A stretch of DNA of 64,000 bases from Gracilariopsis chorda (GCA_003194525.1 NBIV01000223.1:1-64000), one strand, 5' to 3'. Counted from the stretch's first letter, positions 32,085-43,320 are shown. The notes: generated from the letters alone by a model not told the origin. Numbers and translations are program-made.

Positions 32085-32892
32085 TGAAGTGCAACGCCCT
32101 CAGGGAGGGATTCTGGGTACTTGAACGCTTTCCCGATATTATCGGTTGTGTAGTGTGTATATGAACTACGCCCCACAATGGTGGGTATGGACACGTGGGA
32201 CACGGTTTTGGGTCAATTGGCGGTTGGCCACAGTAGTGGATGTTGCCACGGAATGTGGAGTATTTTAGTTAATTTTATTTATTATTTTCACACCCATTTC
32301 TGGGAAGCTAGTACTTAGTGCGACGGCGCACTGCCGTCGCACCAGTAAACCTTCCCCAACAAGGGACCCCAACCTGGGGAATTGGCTCTGAGCTTTACCG
32401 CCTCCGCGTGTTCTCAACTCCTCCTTGGAGGGAAGCACCGTAGTGTACGGAAGTTCACCCCCCTTGCACATCTAAAAGAGACCGATCATTGGGAGTACTA
32501 ATTGTTCCAATCATATTGGTGTTTCGCCCTGTATAGGGAGTCCTGTCCACCGGCATTGCCGTATCTGCTCGTCGCTCTCGCAACCCACTTCGTCCTTCCT
32601 CTTTCCCCTTTTTAGGGTAGCACCTCCCGCTATCCGCGGCCCTCGTGTGCGCATCCGCTCACACACCCCCACTTACGTGGAAACATACCTCTACTGAGGA
32701 TCACACCCCGCTCACGCGGGTACCGATTCTTCGCCTTCACCTCCCTGCGCGAGTCCCGACAGGTGTCCCTGGTCTTACAAACCGGCTTCGCCGTGACACC
32801 TCTGGGAGGGCTCTACCCAACTGGGTTCACCTCGTGAGAGGAAGATCCCGGACGTCTTTCGGTGTTTTTCCTCTTTGGGGCATTGCACCACA
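32085..32892 (+). repeat. 5' LTR of chromovirus copy B (808 bp)
   Basis: It starts TGAAGTGCAACG and ends TTGCACCACA (TG...CA). It is nearly identical to the LTR at 5069-5876. It replaces the upstream part of the MOT1 relic at its left edge. Confidence 0.93.
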
Positions 32893-32895
32893 AAG

Positions 32896-32913
32896 TGGTC
32901 TCCTGACTTAGAA
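32896..32913 (+). promoter_or_regulatory. candidate tRNA primer-binding site
   Basis: TGGTCTCCTGACTTAGAA begins three bases inside the 5' LTR and starts with TGG, as expected for pairing with a tRNA CCA end. The matching tRNA was not identified. The same sequence follows the LTR of copy A. Confidence 0.5.
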
Positions 32914-32997
32914 TCGGTTTTTGTTTTCCCTCTTACGAGGTTTGTTTGCATTCACCGGACGTTCCGTGATCGTTTCCCGTCGTAACGGTATTTTCTC

Positions 32998-35172
32998 ATG
33001 TCGAGAAATCCCTCCGATGCGGAGCCAGTGGTTACGCGTAGTCGCTCCCGCGACAACGCGGACACTTCCGAAGTTCGGTTCGTACCCCGTATCCCTAGAC
33101 GGACAAGTTCCAGCCGTGCTGGCGCCGCTTCATCGCGGAATGATACCCCCGACCGGGAACCCCGGAACCTCCTTTTGCCCTCGTTATCACCCCCGCAGGG
33201 GAATGCAGCATCGACTCCGGCTGTTGCCGCAGTGCCCCAGGCACCCCGGCCTGCTCCCGCTGTCGCGGCTTCAAGGCCCCGTGGAACGGGCGATAACACC
33301 CCCCAGGGGATTTCCCTGGAATCCCAGGTCCGCGCTCTGTGGACCGCCCATGACACCCTTGTAGGGGAACTAAAATCCCTCCAAGAGGTGGTCTCGGCAA
33401 CCCCCGTAAAGGAGGTCGCCGAGGAACTCCGTATTTTACGGTCTGACGTCAACTCCGTGTTGGAGAGTTTGGGACAACCCGCCGCCTTCATCGAAGGAGT
33501 TGAAGCCCGATTTGATCGGATTGGTGCCCGCCTGGAGACGCTGGAGCAGTTCGTCCTCATGGACAAACCATCCCCGGGTGATCCGGTAAACGAGGCATCG
33601 CAAAACGACCAGCTTGCTGGGAAGAAGAAACGCCGTCACCGACGGAAACACCACCGAAAATATTCGGACTCCGATTCTTTGACATCGTCGGACTCATCCC
33701 GAAACCATTCGGTTAGCTCGAGCTCCTCGGACTCCGACTCGGTGGACGAGAAGCGAGGCTACTCCTCCCGCTCGAAGCGGTCATCGGCCACTGAAGGTGT
33801 GGTCCGAACCCGCCAGAAGGGGAGAAGACACCCCGGTCTCCGGGAATTGAAACCGACAAACCCGGATTACCGGAAGCTTTTATCATACCGGTACTACCGG
33901 CTTGAAGATTCGTCACTTGGACGTACGCCCCGTGGTACTGGAAAGGTGCGAGAATGCATTAAGCGAATGCAGCTCTCGCTCCGCAACCAGTATTTTACTG
34001 GAGAGGACCCAGTCCTAGTACTGGATTTCCTATCCCGCTTTGTAGCGGAGGCCGATATTCTCGGTATGAATGAGGGACAAGCCTATTTGGCTTTACCGTA
34101 TTTCTTACAGGGAGTGGCGGAGGACCAATACACCTCTGTCAGAGGATCCTCTCGCGCCTCCGAGGGAGGAGTTACTTGCTGGCCGGAGGCTGTGCAGTAT
34201 CTTCTGCGCTCCTACGCCACCAACAAAGCTATTCAGCAGGCTATCCTCGCTTTGCGAGATACACGCCAGCGTGCTGGAGAGACCGAGACCGATTACTCGG
34301 TGCGCCTTAACAAGGCTTTCCACAGATGTGGTAACGTATACCCCGCTGGGGAGCGCAGTACCATGTTCATTGATGGTCTTGACCCGGCAATCCGGAGTTT
34401 AGTTACCCGTTATCGGGAGGACAAGCGAAGGATCACCTACCTCGAGCTGGTCCAACACGCTCGAGCGGAAGGGGATGCACTTCGTGCAAGAACTCCGAAC
34501 AATCGGTCTAAATCCGCAAAGGCGTTGTTGCTGGAAAGCGAAGCTTCCTCTCTCCCGCTCACCGCGGATGGGAACCCTGGACAGGGATTTGATACCGTGC
34601 ATTTAGCGCAGGGGGATGGTGTGTCGATACCCACCAGTGAGTTACCGTCAACGACGGAGATGACCCATGATACGGGAACAGAAGATCCCGTTCTATACGG
34701 TGGTAACAGTCGGGTTCAACCCCAACGACTCCCGTTTTCAAACGGTCAATCCCGTTATCAACGGCCTGGATGGACTGACACCCGCCCTGCGGTTCGCTTC
34801 TCCGATACTCGGAATAATAATCCGCGTGTCGCGGTGCTGGCTCTCATTTGCCACCTGTGCTATGCCCATGGCCATTCCTCTCCTCAGTGTATTTGTTCAC
34901 TGAAGGATATGGCCAAGGTGGTGGCACATTATGAGGCCCTCACTCCAGAGGAGAAACGTTCCGTCCCGACGGCTTCCTACCTCCGTGCTAAAACGGACTT
35001 TTCCCACGCCCTACCACAGACCCCGCGTGCGCGGCAAGCTTCATACACCCCGATTCGGGAGATCACGCAACCATCCGTTGCAACCCCCGCTTATGCGGAT
35101 AGAAACCGCCGTCAACGGGATGAAGCACTCGTTGTCGAGGAAACCAACCCACCGCCGAAGGCGGAAAACTAA
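32998..35172 (+). CDS. Gag polyprotein frame of chromovirus copy B (724 aa, fossil element)
   Basis: A single frame starts MSRNPSDAEP. It has a basic Arg/Ser-rich N-terminus, a Pro/Ala linker and a coiled-coil segment (LKSLQEVVSATPVKEVAEEL). A Ser/Asp run with a Lys/Arg block (KKKRRHRRKHHRK) follows, then a helical capsid-like region (about residues 300-470) and a single zinc knuckle CHLCYAHGHSSPQC near 34860. Gag forms the particle and packages RNA in Ty3/gypsy elements. The frame looks whole in this copy. Confidence 0.88.
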   Translation: MSRNPSDAEPVVTRSRSRDNADTSEVRFVPRIPRRTSSSRAGAASSRNDTPDREPRNLLLPSLSPPQGNAASTPAVAAVPQAPRPAPAVAASRPRGTGDNTPQGISLESQVRALWTAHDTLVGELKSLQEVVSATPVKEVAEELRILRSDVNSVLESLGQPAAFIEGVEARFDRIGARLETLEQFVLMDKPSPGDPVNEASQNDQLAGKKKRRHRRKHHRKYSDSDSLTSSDSSRNHSVSSSSSDSDSVDEKRGYSSRSKRSSATEGVVRTRQKGRRHPGLRELKPTNPDYRKLLSYRYYRLEDSSLGRTPRGTGKVRECIKRMQLSLRNQYFTGEDPVLVLDFLSRFVAEADILGMNEGQAYLALPYFLQGVAEDQYTSVRGSSRASEGGVTCWPEAVQYLLRSYATNKAIQQAILALRDTRQRAGETETDYSVRLNKAFHRCGNVYPAGERSTMFIDGLDPAIRSLVTRYREDKRRITYLELVQHARAEGDALRARTPNNRSKSAKALLLESEASSLPLTADGNPGQGFDTVHLAQGDGVSIPTSELPSTTEMTHDTGTEDPVLYGGNSRVQPQRLPFSNGQSRYQRPGWTDTRPAVRFSDTRNNNPRVAVLALICHLCYAHGHSSPQCICSLKDMAKVVAHYEALTPEEKRSVPTASYLRAKTDFSHALPQTPRARQASYTPIREITQPSVATPAYADRNRRQRDEALVVEETNPPPKAEN

Positions 35173-35299
35173 CTGAGGGAGTCTCCCCTTTGGGAGAAGC
35201 GTCCTCAAGAACGAGGCTGTTGGCGCCCGAGGCGTCCTCGCCTCGCTCCCCGGTGAAAGTCCTCTCGAGGAAAGACACCGCTGACGCGGACTCTGCGCA

Positions 35300-37756
35300 C
35301 CTCGGTGTGTTGCGTCGCCCGTGGATACGGAGTAAAAATCCCCGGATTCCCGGTAGAGTCTTGGTCTTGGCCAAGCGCAATTATAAGGTCTATGCCGACC
35401 TTGGCCTTGACCCCCAGTTTATGGTGAGGTTTCTCACCGTCCTGGATACAGGTGCAGGCCCCAACTTTGTTTTGGAATCATTGTTACCCCCGCTTGTGCG
35501 GTCGCGTATCCGCTCTGACGCGGTCCCGACATTTCGGATGCGAACAACAATCCGTTACAAACGGTGGCACAGTGGACCTCGTCGTGAGACTTGGTACCTC
35601 TGTGGTGAAGTTGGACTTCATCGTTTGCCGTTCATTGGCAGCACCAGTCATACTGGGATGTGATTACTGCGACAGATTTGTCGAGGCAATCAGGCCCCGC
35701 CTCAGGCGTGTAGAACTGAAGACGGATCGTCGGTTCCGATTGTTCGCCGCCCGCTAAAGTGGTCCTCTCGGAAACAAGTTCCGCTCCTGCTGCGCAGGAA
35801 CCACCGCCCGCGTCCCGCGAGTCCACCAAGCTCCGCGTCGCTGCCTCGGTTTCTATACCGCTGAGTCCCAAGTCTGGGTGCAGGTAAATTCCCGTCAACA
35901 CGGTCTTCGGGTTATACAACCCCTCGCCTCGTTGTACGAGAAATCCAGCTGGCGCTGGCTAATAGAATTGTTTCCATTTCCACGGATGTCCCTTTCCGAT
36001 ATTGGTTGCCAACCTTGGCAAACACCCCCAGTATCTGGTCAAACACAAGTAATTGGGAGTGAACCCCCCATCCTATGGGAATGCTGCCAAAGGAGATGAC
36101 AGCCGCCGATGTATTCGGCGTTCCACCTCTTCTGAGGAGTTCGCCCTGCCGTCCAAAGACGTCAAGTCTAAGGAGGGGGAGGAAACCACTACTTCAGCGT
36201 CGAACATACCGAGTAACTCGGAATTGCGAACCACACTTGTTCCACAGGACAATGCTCCATCGAGCAATGACCGGATTGATCCGAAAAAAGCACTTGAAGC
36301 GCTGGACTTCAGCCACGTGCCAGAGTCGCACCGCGACAAACTCCGTACTATTTTACTGGAATTCACCACAATGTCGGATGGCTCGCTTGCCGAGATTAAT
36401 GCAACGGAACACAGGATCGATTTAATCCCCGCAGCGCGACCGGTTGCACAACCCCTTACAGGGCAGGTTCGAAAGCTCGGGAAGAGGAGCAGTCCCAAGT
36501 GGACAAGACACTCCGCGCAGGTGTGACTGAGCGCGCTCAATCACCCTGGGCATCCCCAGTTGTACTGGCTTTAAAGGCCAACGGAACCTGGAGGTTCTGT
36601 GTCGACTACCGCCGGCTCAATGCCGTGACTGTTAGGGACATGTACCCTATCCCTCGTATGGACGAGTGTATTGACTCCCTCGGAGACGCCACCGTGTTCA
36701 CGGTCCTCGATGCCAATTGGGGATATTGGCAAGTACCTGTCAGACAGGAGGATCGCGACAAAACTGCATTCACCTGCCACACAGGAACGTACCGCTTCAA
36801 GCGGATGCCATTTGGGTTAACCAACGCCCCCGCCACCTTTCAGCGTGCAGTAGAAATTCTACTCAACCGCTTTAAGTGGCGGAGTTGTCTGGTCTACCTT
36901 GATGATATCATCATCTTCTCCAACTCGTTGGAAGACCATCTCACTCATGCCCAAGACGTGCTGACCGTTCTCCGCAATGCGGGAATTACCCTCAAGTTGA
37001 GGAAATGCGAGTGTTTCACAGACACTGTGAAGTATCTGGGTCAGATTATCCGTCCTGGACGGTTAGTGATCGAGAAAGCTCGAGTCAAATCCCTCGTTGA
37101 GGCGAAAGAGCCGCGTACTGAAACGGAACTGCGCTCCTTTTGGGGCTGGTCAACGTCTATCGACGGTTTATCCCGAACTTTTCGGATACCGCGGCGCCCC
37201 TGAACGCGTTGTTGCGAAAGGGGAACCCCCCAAAACCGGGAACATTTACGCCCGAGCAATCGGAAGCCTTTAACTCCTTGAAGGAGGCTGTACATCAGCA
37301 CCAATCCTACATCTCCCAAAACTTTGGTTGCCATACTCCGTAGATACGGACTCGAGCGACTACCAAGTTGGGTGTGCTCTTTTTCAAACCACCCCCGAGG
37401 GTGAACGACACCCAATTGGTTATTGGTCGCGCTCGCTCAATGTTCATGAGCGGAACTACTCCGTATCGGAGAAGGAGTGCCTCGCCGTCGCATGGGCGAT
37501 GACCACTCTGCGCCCCTACCTTATGGGAGTTCACTTCACGGTGTACACGGATCATTCCTCACTGAGGTGGTTAATGAATATATCCGACCCGTCGGGACGC
37601 CTCATGCGCTGGAGACTCCGCCTCGCGGAATATGACTTCCAAGTCCTTTATAAGAAGGGCACGCAGAAAACCCAAGCTGACGCCCTGTCGCGTTTACCCA
37701 CAATTGGGAAGCACTCCCAACGGAGGATGATGAAATCCCATGTTTCATGGCCATAG
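35300..37756 (+). pseudogene. protease / reverse transcriptase / RNase H region of chromovirus copy B (fossil)
   Basis: In order: an aspartic protease motif LDTGAGPNFV near 35440; RT motifs CVDYRRLNAVT (36600), FTVLDANWGYWQVPV, MPFGLTNAPATFQRAV and VYLDDIIIFSN (near 36890); and RNase H (YSVDTDSSDYQVG near 37330, TDHSSLRWL near 37550, DALSR near 37680). The layout is standard Ty3/gypsy. The region is broken in a few places. Confidence 0.9.
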
Positions 37757-39039
37757 ACCCGGATGATCCGGAATGTGCCGTCGAGCCTAGGCCAGAAAAC
37801 TGGGACGAGGATGATGACTTTGACGACCTACTCGCATCGCGGGATGAATCTGAGAACCCGGTACCGGGAAACTTTGTACCGGTTTCACCGGAAGAGATGA
37901 TCCGAGAACAGTTCGGTGACCCCTTCTGCACGAGGATTCGTGCCCGTCTTAACGGTGGTGAAGATCTCCCTTTCGGGGTGGACGACAAGGGCTACCTCGT
38001 CTGGAAGGTCGAAGCCCGCCCACAGATTGTGGTACCACATTCCCTGGAATCGCGGGTGTTACATCTATCACACTACGTCCGCCTGGGAGGTCACCCAGCT
38101 GGGAGAAAACTCTACCTAACCCTGCGAAGGGATTTCTACTGGCCCACCATGTCAGTGGATTGCTACGCAACTGTGCGGTTCTGTAGCAAATGCGCGAAGA
38201 ATCGCGTCAAGCTCCGCAAAAATGCGAAGAAGATGAAACTATTCCCCGCAAGGGCGCCACTCGAGTTTATCGCAATTGATATTCTCAGACGACTACTCAC
38301 CACAAAACGTGGAAACAACTTTCTGCTTGTCATTACCGACCGCTTTTCCAAACTGGTGCGGACTGTCCCTCTTCGGAGGATAACCGCTTTCACGGTGGCC
38401 CAGGCTCTGGTGACCCACCGGATTTTTGTCTACGGTCCTCTTGTGGAGGTGCTCTCCGATAACGGGAAACAATTCGCGAGCAAGTTCTTCCAGGATGTTT
38501 GTCGCATCCTGGATGTCAAGAACTTGTTTACGACTACCTACCACCCCCAGCGTAATGGGCAAGTTGAACGGTTTAACCAGCTGTTACTCGCGGCGCTACG
38601 TTCCTACGTCGCTGGCCTTCCAAAGAATTGGGATCTCTACGCTGACGCGTTAACCTTCGCGTACAATACGCAGGTACACCAGACTACAGGAGTTTCGCCA
38701 TTCGAGTTGGTTCTATCTAGAACAACCCCGCCTGTGGCGCTGGAGCCTCAAGCTACCTTGGAAAATTTCCCATCAGTGTGTATCTACCGGCAGCAATGGA
38801 AGCAATGGCTTTCCAAGCTGGTCCCAGCTGCGCGGAAGTCTATGGCACGGGCCCAAGCCGCATACAAGCGGGATTTTGATGCTCGCTTGCGAGGAAAGAC
38901 CCCCCGACTTGGTCAAATAACTACGTATTCATCAGGAAGGAGTACTACAACCCGGACTGGGAGAAGCGCCATAAACTCTCGCCTGTGGCAGACGGACCCT
39001 TCAAGGTCATCTCTGTTAATGCCGACACTGTCGTTGTAG
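37747..39039 (+). CDS. integrase region of chromovirus copy B (fossil)
   Basis: The open frame contains an HHCC-type zinc region (HLSHYVRLGGHPAGRK then CSKCAKNR). The catalytic core has AIDILRRL, SDNGKQFASKFF and TTYHPQRNGQVERFNQ, i.e. the D,D(35)E core of gypsy integrases. The C-terminal part continues toward the chromodomain at 40.2 kb. Integrase inserts the cDNA into the genome. Confidence 0.9.
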   Translation: MAIDPDDPECAVEPRPENWDEDDDFDDLLASRDESENPVPGNFVPVSPEEMIREQFGDPFCTRIRARLNGGEDLPFGVDDKGYLVWKVEARPQIVVPHSLESRVLHLSHYVRLGGHPAGRKLYLTLRRDFYWPTMSVDCYATVRFCSKCAKNRVKLRKNAKKMKLFPARAPLEFIAIDILRRLLTTKRGNNFLLVITDRFSKLVRTVPLRRITAFTVAQALVTHRIFVYGPLVEVLSDNGKQFASKFFQDVCRILDVKNLFTTTYHPQRNGQVERFNQLLLAALRSYVAGLPKNWDLYADALTFAYNTQVHQTTGVSPFELVLSRTTPPVALEPQATLENFPSVCIYRQQWKQWLSKLVPAARKSMARAQAAYKRDFDARLRGKTPRLGQITTYSSGRSTTTRTGRSAINSRLWQTDPSRSSLLMPTLSL

Positions 39040-39643
39040 AAATAGGCGGAGCACACGAGTGGATCTCCCGCAATCGTGTCGTGCTAGCCCCCCTCCCTCC
39101 TCAGAGGTAATCCTGGATTCAGGATATCCCGTTTCTACGGACTCTGCAACATCAAAAACCCTCTGGGAGTACTAGGCCTACGGTACTACCACACCCCAGC
39201 CGGAGACTCTCAGACCTACCGACTCTGTCGGGCTCACCGGCTCAGCCGGGTAGTTCGGGCCTCTCAGCGTCCGCCTCTACCACGCCCGCCCCCCTGGCGC
39301 GAGTTTACACCCGCCAGGTGGGGAATGTTATCCCTTATCCCGCCGCTCCGTCTAAAGAGGGGAGGAGAACACTCGTTTTCGATGAACGATATCGCCGTCA
39401 CAACGGGAAACACGTAACATACGGAGCACTGGTGCGCAAGCGCCGGAAACGCCTCCCGTCGTCGACGGAATCGAAGCCCCTGTTCCGGGGAATAATTTGC
39501 GCCAACGTCCGCAACGCTGCGGGTAAGAACTGAGGAACTCGGGAGAAACGCGAGCCATCGCACGCTCGAAACCGGTCGTACCGGACGCTGCTCCTCCTCA
39601 TGGAGATGGTGCACCGCGCTTAGCGGCAATTCCCCTGAAAAGG

Positions 39644-40393
39644 GTGTCTTCGGCACCTGCCCGGCACACCCCAAAGGGGAATTTTGACCAAAATACCGGT
39701 GTACCGGAGTTATCCTCAGGCAACCTGTCAGTGGCCCGGGACACCACGGCGTCGTCGGAACGTATGGTGCAGAGCGCTCGTGTGCCTGGCAGGGAGGCCG
39801 CTTGCCATCCAGTCACCGCGTCGCACACGACCCCCAAGGGGATCGTGGAAGCGCCGATTCCGCAGGAGCGGTCATCTTCCCGCAAGCTCGCGGTTCGTGA
39901 GCTCACCCGCGAAGGCGGAGCCCAAATTCCCCGACGACTGGCGGTTTGCCCGCAATACCGTGAAAGCCGAAACGGCCCTTCCCCAGTGGGGAATGACTTG
40001 GCGGTGAAAACCATGACGCCAAACACCCTCTTGCTGGATATCCTCCCGCACGAGCAGTGGCCGCTACCACAGCGCACGGCAACGCCGGACTTATTGCCGA
40101 ACACCCTGCTAAGGGACATTATACCGCACCGCGGGCAACCCTTACAAGGGAGTACAACCTCCACCTGGCACGGCCGGCAGGTCTACGAACGAGAGTTCGT
40201 AGTAGACCGACTTGTCAGACACACCTGGGACCAGGATGGTATTCTACAATACAGCGTCCGCTGGTACGGTTATGACCCCAGTGGGGATACATGGGAGCCA
40301 ATCGAACACCTCCTACGGTCGCAGGTCGTGCGATACCACTGTCAAACGGGAACTGCAGCTCCAGCCACGCTGGTAAATGCCCAAGTTGGGTAA
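39644..40393 (+). CDS. chromodomain-bearing C-terminal frame of chromovirus copy B (fossil)
   Basis: Near 40180-40320 the product reads EREFVVDRLVRHTWDQDG, YSVRWYGYDPSGDTWEP and IEHL. This is the three-strand plus helix chromodomain pattern with aromatic residues and the W.GY....TWEP core. In chromoviruses this module directs integration to chromatin marks. The preceding part of the frame is low-complexity and Pro/Thr-rich. Confidence 0.82.
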   Translation: MSSAPARHTPKGNFDQNTGVPELSSGNLSVARDTTASSERMVQSARVPGREAACHPVTASHTTPKGIVEAPIPQERSSSRKLAVRELTREGGAQIPRRLAVCPQYRESRNGPSPVGNDLAVKTMTPNTLLLDILPHEQWPLPQRTATPDLLPNTLLRDIIPHRGQPLQGSTTSTWHGRQVYEREFVVDRLVRHTWDQDGILQYSVRWYGYDPSGDTWEPIEHLLRSQVVRYHCQTGTAAPATLVNAQVG

Positions 40394-40583
40394 CGTTGCC
40401 GCGCGAGCGGAGGGCGATAGGAAAGGATAGCAAGGTAAGGTCCGTCGAAGACGGGAAAATCAAACGAGAATCACCGTTTCAAACGGCAAAGTTTATTCAA
40501 GGGAGCAGCTAGCTCCCCACAACACTATACTACACTAGCTAGCGATGCCAGGAAAGAAGAACCAGGGAACTGGACTAGAGGTT

Positions 40584-41330
40584 TCACTCACCACCATCGT
40601 CCGGGGCGTAACCACCCGCAAGGCGGTAAGCCAACGCGTCCGCCATGGCGGTGACATCCCCCGATACCTCGGCAGCGCTTAAACCGGCACCCCGGAGAAA
40701 ACGTGCGATGATCTCGTTTTCATTGGCCGTCACCCCGCTGGGGATAGAAGGTCCAGCACTCGCCGCCAAAGGACCAGCAGCCGGCTCGGCAGGAGGTACC
40801 CCCTCTGGGGAAGCTTCCGCGCTAGCGCCGGTTTCCTCTACGTCCATTTCCCCGGGTTCATCCGGTTCGTTATCAACCATTGGGTCATCCCTGTGGTATG
40901 CGCGGTAGTAGTCGTTGGAATCGACGTACCCCACCGGGTGGTCTTCCGGCACATGTCGGGGCGCATCACGAAGCTCGCGCGGCTCCTCAGAGGAAATCTC
41001 CCGGAACTCCCAGAGGTCGAAGTAGATAAAATCCCCCGCAAGGGCGGTGTTTCTACCCAGTCTCGGACCACCGGTGTTACCGCTGCCGCCGTCCAGACGA
41101 CCGCTTTGCTCCAGCGGGACCTCACTCCAGCTAACGCTGTCGATGTACCCAAGTAATTGGAGGACCTCTTTATTGTTGACCTGGCCCCCAAGGGGGATGC
41201 GAAGATCCAAATTGCGGATCGCTGCCCGCACACGCGGTGGAAGGAACCAGAGAAGATACTGGTCGTACGCCTCGTTGCGGATATAAGCCGCAGTGCGGGC
41301 CGCCCACTCCGTAACCACTACGGACCACAA
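40584..41330 (-). other. antisense open frame 1 in the 3' part of chromovirus copy B (248 aa)
   Basis: This frame runs opposite to gag-pol and converges with it, with stop codons about 190 bp apart. The product starts MWSVVVTEWAARTAAYIRNE and has a folded-looking N-terminal half (PPRVRAAIRNLDLRIPLGGQ) and an acidic Pro/Glu-rich middle. It ends with a small helical segment (ENEIIARFLRGAGLSAAEVS). No known domain is recognised. Antisense ORFs in this position are known for some plant Ty3/gypsy families; homology to them is not shown. Confidence 0.5.
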
Positions 41331-41633
41331 CCCCGACCGGGGATCCTGGATGAGCAGCGAACCGAGGTACGTAAGTACCGGCGGGAGTTATATGTAGCAC
41401 CCCTGGCAGGCTTCATGGAAGCGCCACCACTCGGGGAGTGCTACATACTGACCTAGTCGGTAAGGCGGCGCAACCCGCTCTATCTCCACGTTCTGGTACA
41501 GGATGAAATACCCGAATCGGGATAGCCAACGCCGCTCATAGCGAACGAAGTTTTGGAGAAAGTTGGACTGTTATTGCCGGGGACGATACCTGAACTCCGC
41601 CCGAATTATCGGTCGCTCCCAACAAAGGGCTTC

Positions 41634-42581
41634 TTACCGCGCTGCAGGGAAATTCCTCCAAGCGAGTGTCTCGAGGCGGAACAGGTTCTCGCCGTACCCA
41701 ATCTCCCCGCGAGTGCGGAAGCGGCTAACGTCGAAGCCAAAATCCGGCAGGACTGGTACATAGAATGGAGCCCGGCTCTGCCGTTGGTATGCCATGCGTG
41801 TCAACGTGGTCTGTGCCGCAGCGACGGTCTCGCCCGAATTCCTTCGGAGGTGGTGACGCGGAGTCACCATCCGGTGACGCCAATCCCACGATGTGGTGAC
41901 TGCTCTGGACAAATCCCCGTGAAGGGTGTCTGAGCCATCCGCAAAAGCGGTAACCAATCCCTCATTGAGGACAGCGGCCGGGTGAAACCACGCGGCAAGG
42001 CGCAGGCGCAACGAGTGATTCCGATTCATTGGGTTGAGCCCCAACGGGGTGTTGTACGTTGGCCAGTTGGCCACCAGAGCGGTTCCGGAGGATCCCACCG
42101 AAGGTGGTAGTGCGAATAGATGATCGGCTGCAGCAGCCACATTTCCCGGTTGTACCGGAGTTTGGTCGCCCTGAGGCAGGGGAACTGACCGGAAACCGGT
42201 GTTGTATCGCCCGAGAGACCTCGGAGGTTGGCTGTTGTTGTTGATGTTGTTGTCGTTGTTCATTTCTCTCTTTTCGAGGGTGTTTGTTGTTGTTTGTTGG
42301 AATGCGCTTGGTGACGAGGAAGTGCGGAGGTGAGGAGAGGAAATAACAGCTGCAGTAGCAGGGGGTGGTGACTCTGGTGCAGAGGGATTTACCGGAGAAC
42401 TGGAGACGGCGCACGCGCTTTTATCACCCATTTTCGTCTGGGAATCCTCCGTGTCCGCGGTCGTTTTCCCGTCTTGGGGGGGGGATATGAAGTGCAACGC
42501 CCTCAGGGAGGGATTCTTGGTACTTGAATGCTTTCCCGATATTATCGGTTGTGTAGTGTGTATATGAACTACGCCCCACAA
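41634..42581 (-). other. antisense open frame 2 in the 3' part of chromovirus copy B (315 aa)
   Basis: The frame starts near the 3' LTR and reads away from it. It has a Ser/Pro/Thr-rich lead, an Asn-rich run (MNNDNNINNNSQPP) and then a region with good protein character (SLRLRLAAWFHPAAVLNEGL, VPVLPDFGFDVSRFRTRGEI). The internal ATG at MGDKSACAV or MNNDNN may be the real start. Its transcription would have to begin in or near the 3' LTR on the opposite strand. No domain is recognised. Confidence 0.5.
42469..42487 (+). promoter_or_regulatory. polypurine tract before the 3' LTR
   Basis: A run of nine or more G followed by ATA ends directly at the first base of the 3' LTR, the expected position of the plus-strand primer. 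Confidence 0.6.
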
Positions 42582-43320
42582 TGTTGGATATGGACACGTG
42601 AGACACGGTTTTGGGTCAATTGGCGGTTGGCCACAGTAGTGGACGTTTCCACGGAATGTGGAGTATTTTAGTTAGTTTTATTTATTATTTTCACACCCAT
42701 TTATGGGAAGCTAGTACTTAGTGCGACGGCGCACTGCCGTCGCACCAATAAACCTTCCCCAACAAGGGATCCCAACCTGGGGAATTGGCTCTAGTTGTTG
42801 CCGCTTCCGCGCGTTCTCAACTCCTCCTTGGAGGGAAACGCCGTGAACCACGGGACCTCTAACCCCCTTGCACACCTAAAGACACCCATCCTTGGGAGTA
42901 TAATTGTTTCAATCAAATTGGTGTTTCGCCCTGTATAGGGAGTCCTGTCCACCGGCATTGCCGTATTTGTTCGTCGCTCTCGCGACTAACCCTCGCCCAC
43001 TCTTCCTCCTTTCCCTTTACTCTTCCTCCTTTCCCCCTTTCAGGGTACTACATCCCGCTACCCGCGGCCCTCGTGTGCGCATCCGTCCACACACCCCCAC
43101 TTACGTGGAAACATACCTCTACTGAGGATCACACTCCGCTCACGTGGATACCGATTCTTCACCTTTACCTCCCTGCGCAAGTCGCGACAGGTGCCCCTGG
43201 TCTTACAAACCAGCTTCGCCGTGACACCCCTGGGAGGGCTCTACCCAACTGGGCTCACCTCGTGAGAGGAAGATCCCGAACGTCTTTCGGTGTTTTTCAC
43301 CTTTGGGGCATTGCACCACA
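42488..43320 (+). repeat. 3' LTR of chromovirus copy B (833 bp)
   Basis: It starts TGAAGTGCAACG and ends TTGCACCACA like the other LTRs. It is 25 bp longer and differs at many sites, for example in the segment near 42795-42910 and an extra TCTTCCTCC-type duplication near 43010-43040. It abuts the MULE relic at 43321. Confidence 0.92.

Larger units (their letters stand above)
32085..43320 (+). mobile_element. Ty3/gypsy chromovirus copy B, LTR to LTR (11.2 kb)
   Basis: The order is 5' LTR, primer-binding region, gag with CCHC knuckle, protease, RT, RNase H, integrase, chromodomain, a 3' segment with long antisense open frames, purine tract and 3' LTR. A chromodomain after the integrase defines the chromovirus branch. 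The element is complete in parts but broken, with at least four breaks in pol. The five bases outside the two LTRs (CGCTG and GAAAC) do not match, and the flanks are unrelated: the MOT1 relic on the left, the MULE relic on the right. Its 5' LTR is closer to that of copy A than to its own 3' LTR. It therefore looks like a mosaic of two insertions rather than one. Age cannot be read from its own LTR pair for that reason. Confidence 0.95.
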
